64,000 bases of DNA, from assembly GCF_037027585.1 (NCBI RefSeq), contig NZ_JAXCLE010000012.1, positions 55,731 to 119,730 on the forward strand. The letters are read 5' to 3'. Position numbers and translations under genes: made by a program. Numbering within the stretch: the stretch's first letter is position 1; each line of letters opens with the position of its first letter. The DNA comes from Solibacillus ferritrahens (lineage in GTDB: Bacteria > Bacillota > Bacilli > Bacillales_A > Planococcaceae). The notes under the pieces were generated by a model. That model searched no databases. It saw only the letters and a list, made by a program, of their open reading frames with translations, and was not told the DNA's origin. This document shows, piece after piece, positions 43,338-51,165 of the stretch.

Positions 43338-44273
43338 TTACATATTTTCAACAAAGGCCATTAACATTGCCTCTTCATCAAGAAACCATTTTTTCTTTAA
43401 TTGCGGTGAATGATGTGGATTATCGTTCTGAAGATAAGGTTGGGAAATAATGCTTTTAGCTACTGGTGCCATAATTATTTGATTAAGGATTTCCAAAGGA
43501 GATGGATATTCAAAATATATATTTAAGCTAGGGTGCGGATTATCATTTCTCCACTTAGCGAATTCTTGAGAAAAGTTCTTGTGTTCCGGCATTTTAATCT
43601 GTTGAAATAGCTCTAAGGGCAATATGTTTTTTGCCAAACAATAAAGACCATGTGCAGGTACACATAACCGTTTTATCGCCTTATTAAAATCTGCGCGCAT
43701 ATATCCCGAACAGAAATCTTGTAAATGTTTTCCCATTGCTTCTACATCTTCATCTTGTAAAGCAATGAGAAATGCAGCTCCCGAACGCTCCCATTGCGGT
43801 TTCTTTGTACCAACAAATTTTTCTGCAGCATCAAGGGCTTTTTTCATTAGTGTTTCATCTTTATACCACATTGCCATTAAGAGATTGCTTATCACAACAT
43901 AAAACGGGTAACCATTTTTAGTTAAACCCAGCTCATTTGGAAGAATGCGCTCCATTACCTCATTGTCCCCGCAAGCGAATGCCTCTAAAATATGTAAAGT
44001 GTTTCGGCAATGGTCGTACCCTCCACTGGATCCCGGAAGTAATTGATAACGCATTTGCTGGAAAATTAAATCATTCAATTTTTGCCAGTCTTCCTGTAAT
44101 AAGCACTCTTCCAGCCAATTATCGTAATTGGTTTTGATGAGTCCATATGACATTGATTTGATAAGCTTTGCTAATACTTCGTTATTTTCTTTAGTTGCTA
44201 CTTTTGTTTTATTTATAATCTTTTCATAATTTATCATACACTGCTCAATGTATTGAGTATTATCCATATCCAT
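43338..44273 (-). CDS. Possible Imm49-like immunity protein
   Basis: 311 residues, soluble and almost entirely helical, with short repeats of the kind AAEKFVGTKKPQWERSGAAF and FLIALQDEDVEAMGKHLQDF. The pattern recalls Imm49-family immunity proteins of polymorphic toxin systems, in which helical repeats surround a W-E/R core and a C-terminal IYFEYPSPLEIL-like motif. That match is from memory and weak. GGGG lies 9 nt before the ATG. The next upstream gene (44301) is on the same strand with a 27-nt gap, so the two form a probable operon. No toxin gene was seen. Confidence 0.5.
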   Translation of the reverse strand: MDMDNTQYIEQCMINYEKIINKTKVATKENNEVLAKLIKSMSYGLIKTNYDNWLEECLLQEDWQKLNDLIFQQMRYQLLPGSSGGYDHCRNTLHILEAFACGDNEVMERILPNELGLTKNGYPFYVVISNLLMAMWYKDETLMKKALDAAEKFVGTKKPQWERSGAAFLIALQDEDVEAMGKHLQDFCSGYMRADFNKAIKRLCVPAHGLYCLAKNILPLELFQQIKMPEHKNFSQEFAKWRNDNPHPSLNIYFEYPSPLEILNQIIMAPVAKSIISQPYLQNDNPHHSPQLKKKWFLDEEAMLMAFVENM

Positions 44274-44300
44274 TTTTCACAACCCCGATTCCAAACTTTC

Positions 44301-44663
44301 TCATTTAAAAATTTCTTCAATCTTTAGTGTAACTCTCTCCAAACAAGTCTCTTTTAAAAAAACGGTTTCTTTGTCGTATTCAACGTAATCAGTAGCAAGA
44401 TATTTCGAAAACCTAAAGCCTTTCTTAATTAAATCTTTCGCATTTTCAATTGAATACCAATGCGTTAAATCTTCAATATTGGAACAACTACTAAACCAGT
44501 CTTTACCACCTTGTTTATATCTTTCGTCAAACCCCATTGGCAGATCTTTCGTTTTACAGTTTTCAATTTCGGCGAGGGTTAAAACGAAGTCCCCTTTTTC
44601 GTTATACCAAAGCCCTAGCGTTGGAATGGTACTCTCTAATCTGTATAGCCATTTTGGTTCCAT
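44301..44663 (-). CDS. Small uncharacterised protein paired with the Imm49-like gene
   Basis: 120 residues, soluble, rich in Trp and Tyr: EPKWLYRLESTIPTLGLWYN, CKTKDLPMGFDERYKQGGKD, then WFSSCSNIEDLTHWYSIENA and YLATDYVEYDKETVFLKET. No family is recognised. The LYRLE...GLWYN opening reminds one of small phage and accessory proteins. GAGG 8 nt before the ATG. Operon partner of the 43338 gene, so a toxin/immunity or defence role is possible but unproven. Confidence 0.65.
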   Translation of the reverse strand: MEPKWLYRLESTIPTLGLWYNEKGDFVLTLAEIENCKTKDLPMGFDERYKQGGKDWFSSCSNIEDLTHWYSIENAKDLIKKGFRFSKYLATDYVEYDKETVFLKETCLERVTLKIEEIFK

Positions 44664-44750
44664 GCAACCTATCCTCCTCTTTCTAATGCATTTCCTCCGC
44701 CGTAAAATTAGAAAAACGATTGCAAGAACGCAACCGTTTTTTTAGTTCAA

Positions 44751-46271
44751 TTATTTTTGCTTTAATTCGAATGATTCATATCTTTGAATAAACGCTGATA
44801 TATGAGCACGAGTTAAAATTTGGTTAGGCTTATATTCAACGATTGATGTAGCAGTAGTAATTCCATTATCTATGAAAAATTGAATAGCTTCGTTTTCACT
44901 TACTTGTTTACCTAAATGGTATGATACGATCAATTGCGCTAATTTACCACGTTTAATGCCATTCTCAGCTTGAGCTCTAGATTCTTTGGACTTTTCATTT
45001 GCCAGTACAGGCATTTTGTATTTTTCCGCCATGTTGTATATACCACTTCTGCTCCAAGACGAAGTGCCTTTTACATTTGCTAATTCATCTTTTTGAGCAT
45101 AACGGAAGAAGATTGTTAAGAAGTGAGCTTCCGTTAAATGTCTGTTCGGTTGTAGCTGGGTTTCGTATTTCTTAGTTTTTGCGTTCCATTCATCATTGTA
45201 TCCTTTAATTAAGCCTCGATCGATTGCCCAAATCATATCATCTTTCCACCAGGCTGTAGGGTTGAAATCAGCATACTTTTTAGTATAAGCAGCGTAGTCC
45301 GGTTTTGTTACCTCTGCTGGAGACGGTATTGGTAATGTTGTCATTTCCGGGTACTCTAAATAACTTGAAGCTACATACCCCTCTGACCCGTCACTTCTTT
45401 TTACTGGATACCAAACAAAATGGTTTTTCTTCGTTGAAACTTCATCATATACAAATGGACCAGTAATGGTAACCATTTCGCCTTTATTTAAAGTACCCTT
45501 AATATTATCATTATTCGTAGTAGGTGTTGACCTAAATTTTGGATTAGCTGTTGCACTTACTTTTTGATTCGTTTTAAAAAAATACTTTGATTCAGTTAAT
45601 GGTAAATCAAATTTATAATTCAGAGCTGAAAATTTAATATTTTCCTTGCTGTTAGAGTCATATTGGAAATGTTCGCGTTTAAATGGCAGTTCCTTTAAGT
45701 TTATTAATTCTGATTTCTTAACAATTCCAAGAATTTTTTCTTGATAGGCATTAACATTTCTTTCACCAGTTGCTTGTACAATTGGACTATTTACTGGCTT
45801 AGTCCCGTTATAAGCCATGATAGCGAAATACCAATGTTCCAATACATCTCTTTCCCCACCGTTGATGCTAGGCAAATCCTTGCGATTAAACATTTTATCC
45901 AGCGTCTCTACGCCAGCCTGAATATTATAGACAAGATCACTTTTTAGCTTCTCTTGATCGTAGCGCGCTTGATTGGTAATTTGCATAAGACCAATTCCAT
46001 TATCAGCCGTCACAATCGCTTTGCCATTCTGATCAAAATGTCGCCAATTTCCACTTTCACCTTCCGCTACCGCCTTCACAATTTCAGGAGGCACATTATA
46101 TCTCAGTGCTGTTTCGGTTAACAAACAGTTCATTGTGGAATAGTCTGGGTTTACCTTTGATGATGTATCATACTCACATGTATCCGCAAATACATTTTGA
46201 TTTATATTGATAGATAGGGAGAGTGCACCAATTGCAACAACACTAATCAATGGTTTCAATATCTTTTTCAT
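44751..46271 (-). CDS. Secreted SLT-like transglycosylase with SH3 and SLH domains
   Basis: 506 residues. A signal peptide is cut after NVFADT. Transglycosylase-like domain (about 40-180): VPPEIVKAVAEGESGNWRHF with the catalytic Glu, DNGIGLMQITNQARYDQ and AIMAYNGTKPVNSPI. SH3b region (about 235-310): FRSTPTTNNDNIKGTLNKGE, FVWYPVKRSDGSEGYVASSY. SLH repeats (about 325-505): FNPTAWWKDDMIWAIDRGLI, then RGKLAQLIVSYHLG, then LTRAHISAFIQRYE. SLH domains bind pyruvylated wall polymers, so the enzyme should stay on the cell surface and trim peptidoglycan. Monocistronic. Confidence 0.9.
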   Translation of the reverse strand: MKKILKPLISVVAIGALSLSININQNVFADTCEYDTSSKVNPDYSTMNCLLTETALRYNVPPEIVKAVAEGESGNWRHFDQNGKAIVTADNGIGLMQITNQARYDQEKLKSDLVYNIQAGVETLDKMFNRKDLPSINGGERDVLEHWYFAIMAYNGTKPVNSPIVQATGERNVNAYQEKILGIVKKSELINLKELPFKREHFQYDSNSKENIKFSALNYKFDLPLTESKYFFKTNQKVSATANPKFRSTPTTNNDNIKGTLNKGEMVTITGPFVYDEVSTKKNHFVWYPVKRSDGSEGYVASSYLEYPEMTTLPIPSPAEVTKPDYAAYTKKYADFNPTAWWKDDMIWAIDRGLIKGYNDEWNAKTKKYETQLQPNRHLTEAHFLTIFFRYAQKDELANVKGTSSWSRSGIYNMAEKYKMPVLANEKSKESRAQAENGIKRGKLAQLIVSYHLGKQVSENEAIQFFIDNGITTATSIVEYKPNQILTRAHISAFIQRYESFELKQK

Positions 46272-46588
46272 ATGTGATTATTACACTTCCTTTTATTTTC
46301 TAACTTGAAAGATTCAGTTACATGTTACCATAAATACCCTATTCGAGATAGTATGAAAATTCAGCGATTTTTCTGTTACTCGATACACTGAATGTTTCCT
46401 ATCAAAATTTGATACTATTCAACAAAAAAAGAGTAAAGCTTTCATTCGATCAATTTGTCCTTTGTATACTGTTAATTTTTTCATTAAAAGTATACATCTA
46501 TATAAACCATTAACTTCCTATGTTACAATTTTAACGCGAAAAAGTATTAACATAGTTTTATCAAAAGCTGATGTTTTAGGAGGATAGT
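46272..46588. other. Divergent intergenic region
   Basis: 317 nt, AT-rich, between the SLT-SLH gene and a divergent small membrane protein gene. It should carry both promoters. No gene or known operator was seen. Confidence 0.5.
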
Positions 46589-46825
46589 ATGGAATTTCTA
46601 TTAGTATTTTTAATTTTACCTATTATCATATATACTGTTTCATCAATAAGTTATTTGTTATTTAAAAAATGGTTCATCGCTCCATTAATAGTATTTAGCG
46701 TATTAACAATACTTACGTTTACAACATTTGGTGAAACATTCTTCTTTTGGGTGATTATTTTTACGATTTTCTCGATTATCACTAGTATTATGAACACTAA
46801 AAAAAGTAAAAGGACTCGTGCATAA
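46589..46825 (+). CDS. Small membrane protein, unknown
   Basis: 78 residues with three membrane segments (LLVFLILPIIIYTVSSISYL, then APLIVFSVLTILTFTTF, and FFFWVIIFTIFSIITSI) and a basic tail (TKKSKRTRA). AGGAGG lies 5 nt before the ATG. A hairpin overlaps the stop codon. It resembles the YbeF/DUF2651-type small membrane proteins of Bacillus in size and layout, but that is not secure. Confidence 0.75.
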   Translation: MEFLLVFLILPIIIYTVSSISYLLFKKWFIAPLIVFSVLTILTFTTFGETFFFWVIIFTIFSIITSIMNTKKSKRTRA

Positions 46826-46845
46826 CGCTACATACAAGTCCTTTT
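46808..46845 (+). terminator. Terminator overlapping the 46.6 kb gene end
   Basis: AAAAGGACT (46808-46816) pairs with AGTCCTTTT (46837-46845). It overlaps the stop codon and ends in a short T-run. Confidence 0.6.
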
Positions 46846-46949
46846 CCTCTATCATCACATAAGCTATCAGCCCGGCGTACATTAAGTTCCATTATTTAGA
46901 ATGGCTTCCTCTTTAACCTACCATAGATTCTATTATATATTGGATAACT

Positions 46950-47606
46950 TTAATTCCAAGGATCCCCAATGGATTCAAAAATATCGCCATCCGTTGTTTG
47001 TACTTTCAATGGTTCGTTTATTTCATATAGACCTATCTGTATAAAAGGAACTTTATCATCATCCCCACCATCTACAAATTTCAAAATTATTTCTGTAGCC
47101 CCTCGTTTACTTACATTTTCCACTTCAATCTCTTTTCCAAGGTATTTTTCCCCTAGTTGTAAAGTGATTGCTTTGCTGCCTTCAGAGATAGAGGATATTC
47201 GGTAACCTTCTGTTTTTACAGGAGCAGCGCTTGCCTGTTCAATAATCCAATAGCCATCTTCTGAAATTATGGATATTCCGATTGTTGCAAAAAATAGGAT
47301 AGATAAAAGCAACAAACTGATTTTATCTTTTCTATTAAGAGATTTTGATTTAATCTTCGGGATTAATAACGGTAACAGCAATGTTCCTACAATACTAACT
47401 ACAAGAAATCCTACTGCTAAAAATAAATACCCCATTCCTTCGAATCCTCCAACCAAGAATAGGCTGTACGCAACAATCATTCCCGAAAACAAAAAGGTAA
47501 TGACCGGTGCTAAATAATATTTGCCGCTCCTTTTTGAAGCAATAAAAACAAACGCAAAAAATATAATACCTAAAAACAATCCAACCAACATGACTAAATA
47601 GATCAA
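46950..47606 (-). CDS. Membrane protein of the ECF sigma operon
   Basis: 218 residues from a TTG with GGAGG 7 nt upstream. Four membrane helices in the first 130 residues (IYLVMLVGLFLGIIFFAFVF, then the APVITFLFSGMIVAYSLFLV region, FLAVGFLVVSIVGTLLLPLL and ISLLLLSILFFATIGISIIS). The C-terminal half (about 130-218) should be extracytoplasmic and beta-rich: TEGYRISSISEGSKAITLQL, NVSKRGATEIILKFVD. It follows the anti-sigma gene by 14 nt, so it probably belongs to the same signalling unit or is a regulon product. No family recognised. Confidence 0.8.
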   Translation of the reverse strand: MIYLVMLVGLFLGIIFFAFVFIASKRSGKYYLAPVITFLFSGMIVAYSLFLVGGFEGMGYLFLAVGFLVVSIVGTLLLPLLIPKIKSKSLNRKDKISLLLLSILFFATIGISIISEDGYWIIEQASAAPVKTEGYRISSISEGSKAITLQLGEKYLGKEIEVENVSKRGATEIILKFVDGGDDDKVPFIQIGLYEINEPLKVQTTDGDIFESIGDPWN

Positions 47607-47620
47607 TTTAACACCTCCAT

Positions 47621-48109
47621 TTATAAAAATAACTGCAGCACTTTTTCTAAAAATAAAATAATTACTAAATCAATCACCAGGGATATCCAAACCCAATTTT
47701 TATTGAAAAAAGTAAAAGTAAATACGAGTAGAAATATGGCGGCTGGTATGTAAAATAGAAATATCCCCGATCTGAAATACTCTAGCAATGATGTTACAGA
47801 CTCCGCACCATAATATTTAAAGCTGGAGTAAACAATATAAAATAAAATTAACGCTCTTACAGTAATGAGTAATAACTTTAATCCATTATTAAACTGCACT
47901 AATTTTTTTAAAGGCTTTAACTCCACATTTTCTGAGTAATCTTGCTTTGGCATACTTGAATTAAAGTGCTCTGTACTATCATATAAATTTTTGCAATCTT
48001 TACAGTCAGTGATATGTTCTAAAACAACCTGTCTCGGCCCATCATCCAGGTCATTAATTATAGGGATCAACTCCAGAGATAAAAGATGTATTTTTTTGAA
48101 AGAATCCAT
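47621..48109 (-). CDS. Anti-sigma factor with zinc-finger-like motif
   Basis: 162 residues. The N-terminal domain holds VLEHITDCKDCKNLYDS, the H-x3-C-x2-C motif of zinc anti-sigma (ZAS) domains, which clamp ECF sigma factors. Two or three membrane helices follow in the C-terminal half (LKLLLITVRALILFYIVYSS, FLFYIPAAIFLLVFTFTFF, WVWISLVIDLVIILFL). It starts 4 nt after the sigma gene stop. Its role is to hold the sigma factor at the membrane until an envelope signal releases it; the signal is unknown. Confidence 0.88.
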   Translation of the reverse strand: MDSFKKIHLLSLELIPIINDLDDGPRQVVLEHITDCKDCKNLYDSTEHFNSSMPKQDYSENVELKPLKKLVQFNNGLKLLLITVRALILFYIVYSSFKYYGAESVTSLLEYFRSGIFLFYIPAAIFLLVFTFTFFNKNWVWISLVIDLVIILFLEKVLQLFL

Positions 48110-48113
48110 AGAA

Positions 48114-48605
48114 TTACCTCACTTTAATCATTCTTTTTCTCATTCTGAACACTATCGATTTTATTGTGGATACTGGTATATTTAAAAGATCACTAATTTC
48201 ATTATAGTCATAACCATAATATTCTTTTGCTATAATAATTGCTTTTTCAGAAGTCGATAGCTTGCTTAAAACCATTTCCAATTCGTTGTTAATTGTTGCA
48301 CTTACTTCTGGCGTATAATTATCAACCAATAACGTTTCAATAATATTCTCATCATGAAGCAACTCAGGCTTCTTCTTTTTATAATAATCTAGCAGAGTGT
48401 TTTTAACCCCCGTTATTAACCAGCTCTTCATATACTTAACTTCTGTAACTACTGAAGGTGAAACTAAAATTTTTGTAAAAAAATCTTGAATAATATCATC
48501 AGCGATTACGTCACTTTTAGTTAGACCTATTAAAAAGTTTCTTAAATACGCATAATGTTCATTGTATATTTCTTCAATTAGAACTAATGGATTCATTTTA
48601 GACAT
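48114..48605 (-). CDS. ECF-type RNA polymerase sigma factor
   Basis: 163 residues. Region 2 (about 12-80): YNEHYAYLRNFLIGLTKSDV, ADDIIQDFFTKILV, YMKSWLITGVKNTLLDYYK. Region 4 (about 105-160): LSKLSTSEKAIIIAKEYYGY, DYNEISDLLNIPVSTIKSIV, FRMRKRMIKVR. It lacks regions 1 and 3, as ECF factors do. GGGAG is 8 nt before the ATG. An ECF-type promoter (AAC-N17-CGTC) lies 39 nt upstream, so autoregulation is likely. The regulon cannot be listed from this window. Confidence 0.93.
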   Translation of the reverse strand: MSKMNPLVLIEEIYNEHYAYLRNFLIGLTKSDVIADDIIQDFFTKILVSPSVVTEVKYMKSWLITGVKNTLLDYYKKKKPELLHDENIIETLLVDNYTPEVSATINNELEMVLSKLSTSEKAIIIAKEYYGYDYNEISDLLNIPVSTIKSIVFRMRKRMIKVR

Positions 48606-48643
48606 TTTTTAATCTCCCTGAATCATTTTCCCTTCACAAGTGA

Positions 48644-48669
48644 GACGACTAAGAATTTGCTAAAGTTGC
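48644..48669 (-). promoter_or_regulatory. ECF-type autoregulatory promoter
   Basis: Minus strand: GCAAC (48669-48665), 17-nt spacer, CGTC (48647-48644). The AAC-N16/17-CGTC layout is the established ECF promoter form in Bacillales. Transcription would start about 30 nt before the sigma gene. Confidence 0.7.
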
Positions 48670-48828
48670 TATTATTTTTTAAATTTACCATATAGTGTTT
48701 TTGTTTCCTAATTAACCTATAATTTCATTCCAAATGAAAGTCGAGTAAACGAGCGAAAACAAATATTTGCTATTGCTTTTGAAACAATACTGAATACATA
48801 TATACATGCTATTGATTCTTTCAACTAA

Positions 48829-48867
48829 AAAAGTGCCTAACAAGTTTTTCACCTGTTAGGCACTTTT
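48829..48867. terminator. Strong hairpin upstream of the element remnant
   Basis: AAAGTGCCTAACA / TGTTAGGCACTTTT, a perfect stem of 12 bp or more with an 11-nt loop. It has T-rich tails on both strands, so its direction is not certain. Confidence 0.7.
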
Positions 48868-48900
48868 AAAATTACGTTATGGGTACTTTTGGGCACTTTG

Positions 48901-48990
48901 TAAATTATGCTAACTCACAAACCCTAGGTACGCTTACTCTTGAATCGTGCTTCCAACGCAACAACGATCATATCGTTGAACGTAGTTTGA
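48901..48990 (-). pseudogene. Displaced deoD 3' tail (putative attL)
   Basis: Ninety bases match the last codons of deoD and the 33 bases after its stop (50231-50321), with about 14 substitutions and one 1-bp deletion. On the minus strand it reads QTTFNDM...IQE-stop with mostly third-position changes, then the frame breaks near the end. It is the far boundary of a 1.2-kb segment that lies next to intact deoD, so it is taken as one attachment-site copy of an integrated element. Confidence 0.78.
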
Positions 48991-49109
48991 TCGGTGTCAC
49001 TTTACTGTACTACCAATCTATATATATAAAAACGTTACTATAGTCACAAAACTATTATATGGAACAATTACTTTTATGTTACAATATCTTTATATTAGGA
49101 GGTATTCTC

Positions 49110-49727
49110 ATGAGTAAAAAGGCTGTTTTTTTGATTGTGACTTTGTTGGTAGTTTTAGGTGGCAGTATTAGTTATTACATTTGGAATAAGAGTGCTGATG
49201 AAACAGAATATCATAAACAACTAATTCAATTATTAGATGATATAGAGTATTCGACGACTGAATCAGCTGTAATCGGAAGTTCCTACCAAGAATATTGGGG
49301 AGAGATAATTGACAGAAGTATCCCTTTATCGACTATTAGTGAAAACTTAGAGATTTCCGAAGAAGAAATTGAACCACTTCTAAATTGGTCAAATCAAGCA
49401 TACTTTGGCGGAGGTCTAGGAATAGGATTAGAGAAAGGTAATTTTGATACTATGATTACTATAGTTCGAATGGCTAAAAGTAATGCAACAGAAGTAGCGT
49501 TAAATAATCACAATATTGTTTCTAAGAATTTGTCACTTTTAAAAAATCCACCTGCTAAATATGAACAACAGTATAAAGCAGTATTAGATTTATACGAGAA
49601 CTATAATACTTTTATCAGTTTATCTACATCTCCAATAGGTTCTTATATTGAATATAGTAAGAATCTAAATTCAACATACGAATCTGTGCAAAGCAAACTT
49701 CAAACAGCTAAAATTCAAATCCAATAG
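49110..49727 (+). CDS. Membrane-anchored protein of unknown function in the element remnant
   Basis: 205 residues from the ATG with TTAGGAGG 6 nt upstream; the frame extends 17 codons further without a ribosome site. An N-terminal membrane helix (KKAVFLIVTLLVVLGGSISY) anchors a helical extracytoplasmic part with DEIEYSTTE-like acidic and Ser/Thr stretches, LSTISENLEISEEEIEPLLN and a C-terminal NSTYESVQSKLQTAKIQIQ. No family was recognised. It lies between the two deoD-tail repeats and has its own terminator, so it may be the only surviving cargo gene of the element. Confidence 0.78.
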   Translation: MSKKAVFLIVTLLVVLGGSISYYIWNKSADETEYHKQLIQLLDDIEYSTTESAVIGSSYQEYWGEIIDRSIPLSTISENLEISEEEIEPLLNWSNQAYFGGGLGIGLEKGNFDTMITIVRMAKSNATEVALNNHNIVSKNLSLLKNPPAKYEQQYKAVLDLYENYNTFISLSTSPIGSYIEYSKNLNSTYESVQSKLQTAKIQIQ

Positions 49728-49786
49728 ACTGTTAAAGAGAATATTTTCATGGTAACTGTTTCACCCCAACCCAACTACAACACCAA

Positions 49787-49828
49787 CACTCACGGAGCTG
49801 TTCAGTGAACAACTTGTGAGTGTTTTTT
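49787..49828 (+). terminator. Terminator of the 49.1 kb gene
   Basis: CACTCAC...GTTCA-G-TGAAC...GTGAGTG hairpin (49787-49822) followed by TTTTTT, 60 nt after the stop. Confidence 0.8.
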
Positions 49829-49835
49829 CGTTGTT

Positions 49836-50006
49836 TTGAGTTTTAGTTATATCCAAAAAGAAGCGGTTTGTGAGCTTGTCATACTGTAATGTACTGTCAA
49901 CAAGTATAGTGTTGTGAGCTAAATCTAATGATTCAAAGAGTAAAGCTGAAAACTCTGTCATACGTAAACCCTGAGTAACCAATGGCGAGATATTGTAAGA
50001 CAACAT
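49836..50006 (-). pseudogene. Integrase fragment 1: inverted catalytic core
   Basis: On the minus strand the frame reads PLVTQGLRMTEFSALLFESL, then DLAHNTILVDSTLQYDKLTN, and RFFLDITKTQNNEKTL. That is the part of a phage/Tn916-type tyrosine recombinase holding the first catalytic Arg (the TGLR-x-x-E box) and the KTK strand. No N-terminal domain precedes it: in-frame codons hit a stop just upstream. It meets fragment 2 head to head at 50006/50007, so the gene was broken by an inversion. Confidence 0.8.
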
Positions 50007-50150
50007 GAACTACCTGCCATCTCATTTCATGGGTTACGGCATCCGTATGCATCCCTTATGCTCGCTAAAGGTGTGAACATCAAAGTCTTACAACAACAGT
50101 TTGGACATGCTAATATACGAGATACGCTCAACATCTATTCACTCCACTAA
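50007..50150 (+). pseudogene. Integrase fragment 2: C-terminal catalytic part
   Basis: Plus-strand frame ELPAISFHGLRHPYASLML, AKGVNIKVLQQQFGHANIRD, TLNIYSLH-stop. It has the His-x-x-Arg box (HGLRH), the GH box and the tyrosine in TLNIY, all as in tyrosine recombinases. It would follow fragment 1 in an intact gene but is on the opposite strand. It ends 81 nt from the deoD-side attachment repeat, the usual position for an integrase gene beside its attachment site. Confidence 0.85.
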
Positions 50151-50155
50151 AAAAA

Positions 50156-50183
50156 CCCACTAAACAATTTCTTGTCTAGTAGG
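50156..50183 (-). terminator. Terminator downstream of deoD
   Basis: Stem CCcACTAaACAA/TTGTcTAGTaGG followed by TTTTTTTAG on the minus strand, about 80 nt after the deoD stop and inside the element. Confidence 0.65.
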
Positions 50184-50230
50184 CTTCCAATGGACGTTCT
50201 AAAGGTCCTAGTCCCTTTTTAGTCCCCTGT

Positions 50231-50321
50231 TAAATTATGCCAACTCACAAACCCTTGGTAAACTTACTCTTGAATCGCAGCTTCTAACGCAATAACCATC
50301 ATGTCATTAAACGTTGTTTGA
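50231..50321. other. deoD-side attachment repeat (putative attR)
   Basis: Ninety-one bases comprising the last codons of intact deoD and 33 nt downstream. The direct, imperfect copy lies at 48901-48990, 1.2 kb away, with integrase remains between. Elements often use the 3' end of a conserved gene and restore it on integration, which fits the intact deoD here. Confidence 0.75.
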
Positions 50322-50971
50322 CGCTCTTCTGAAGTTGTTACTTCACCTGTTAAGATGTGGTCAGATACAGTTAATACTGTAAGAGCTTGACGACCGAATT
50401 TAGCAGCTAATGTGTAAAGTGCAGATGTTTCCATCTCTACTGCCAACACACCGTATTGTGCTAATTTTTCGTTTTGTGCTTCATCTGAATAGAACATATC
50501 AGCTGTGAAAATGTTCCCTACACGTACGTTTAAGTCTGCTTCTTTTGCAGCATTATAAGCTTTTAATAATAAATCAAAATCAGCCGTTGGAGCAAAATCA
50601 ATTGTACCGCCGAAAATAACACGGTTTAAACTTGAATCCGTAGATGAAGATTGAGCAATGATTACATCGCGAACTTTAACATCTTTTTGGATCGCTCCAC
50701 AAGTACCTACACGGATTAGCTTTTGAACTCCGTATTCCTGCATTAATTCTGTTGCGTAAATGGAGATAGAAGGGACACCCATGCCTGTACCTTGTACAGA
50801 AATACGTTTACCTTTATACGTACCTGTATAGCCTAAAATATTACGCACTTCATTATACTGAACCACATCTTCTAAAAATGTTTCTGCAATATATTTTGCA
50901 CGTAACGGATCTCCTGGTAATAATACGATTTCTGCAATATCGCCTTTTTTGGCATTAATGTGAACGCTCAT
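50264..50971 (-). CDS. deoD: Purine nucleoside phosphorylase DeoD
   Basis: 235 residues, full length for the hexameric DeoD type. VLLPGDPLRAKYIAETFLED and RVGTCGAIQKDVKVRDVIIA bind phosphate and the sugar; AVEMETSALYTLAAKFGRQA is the ribose/base segment; LTVSDHILTGEVTTSEERQT carries the catalytic Asp. It phosphorolyses purine (deoxy)nucleosides. The last 16 codons and beyond are duplicated at 48901-48990. A candidate cre site lies just upstream. Monocistronic. Confidence 0.97.
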   Translation of the reverse strand: MSVHINAKKGDIAEIVLLPGDPLRAKYIAETFLEDVVQYNEVRNILGYTGTYKGKRISVQGTGMGVPSISIYATELMQEYGVQKLIRVGTCGAIQKDVKVRDVIIAQSSSTDSSLNRVIFGGTIDFAPTADFDLLLKAYNAAKEADLNVRVGNIFTADMFYSDEAQNEKLAQYGVLAVEMETSALYTLAAKFGRQALTVLTVSDHILTGEVTTSEERQTTFNDMMVIALEAAIQE

Positions 50972-51008
50972 TTATAAAACCTCTTTTCATCATAATTCTT
51001 TTAAATTG

Positions 51009-51022
51009 TAAACGTTTTCGTA
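51009..51022 (-). promoter_or_regulatory. Candidate cre (CcpA) site upstream of deoD
   Basis: TGTAAACGTTTTCG matches the cre consensus TGWAANCGNTNWCA at all but the last position, 38 nt upstream of the deoD start. Read on the plus strand; the site is near-palindromic. Confidence 0.5.
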
Positions 51023-51165
51023 TAAATATTCAATCGTTAGACGTCTTGCTTTATAAATATTTTGGTTAAACATACAATATTTTGTCAAATGTTCTCAATT
51101 TTACATCTTCGGAATTTAGTTAAACTATACCTAAAAATTACATGAGTTGCAAAAATCAATTGAAT

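Noticed and set aside
49761..50006. 81-residue minus-strand open frame taken as an intact gene
   Set aside because: Residues near its start are an integrase core but the rest reads through a terminator hairpin, so it is a pseudogene fragment.
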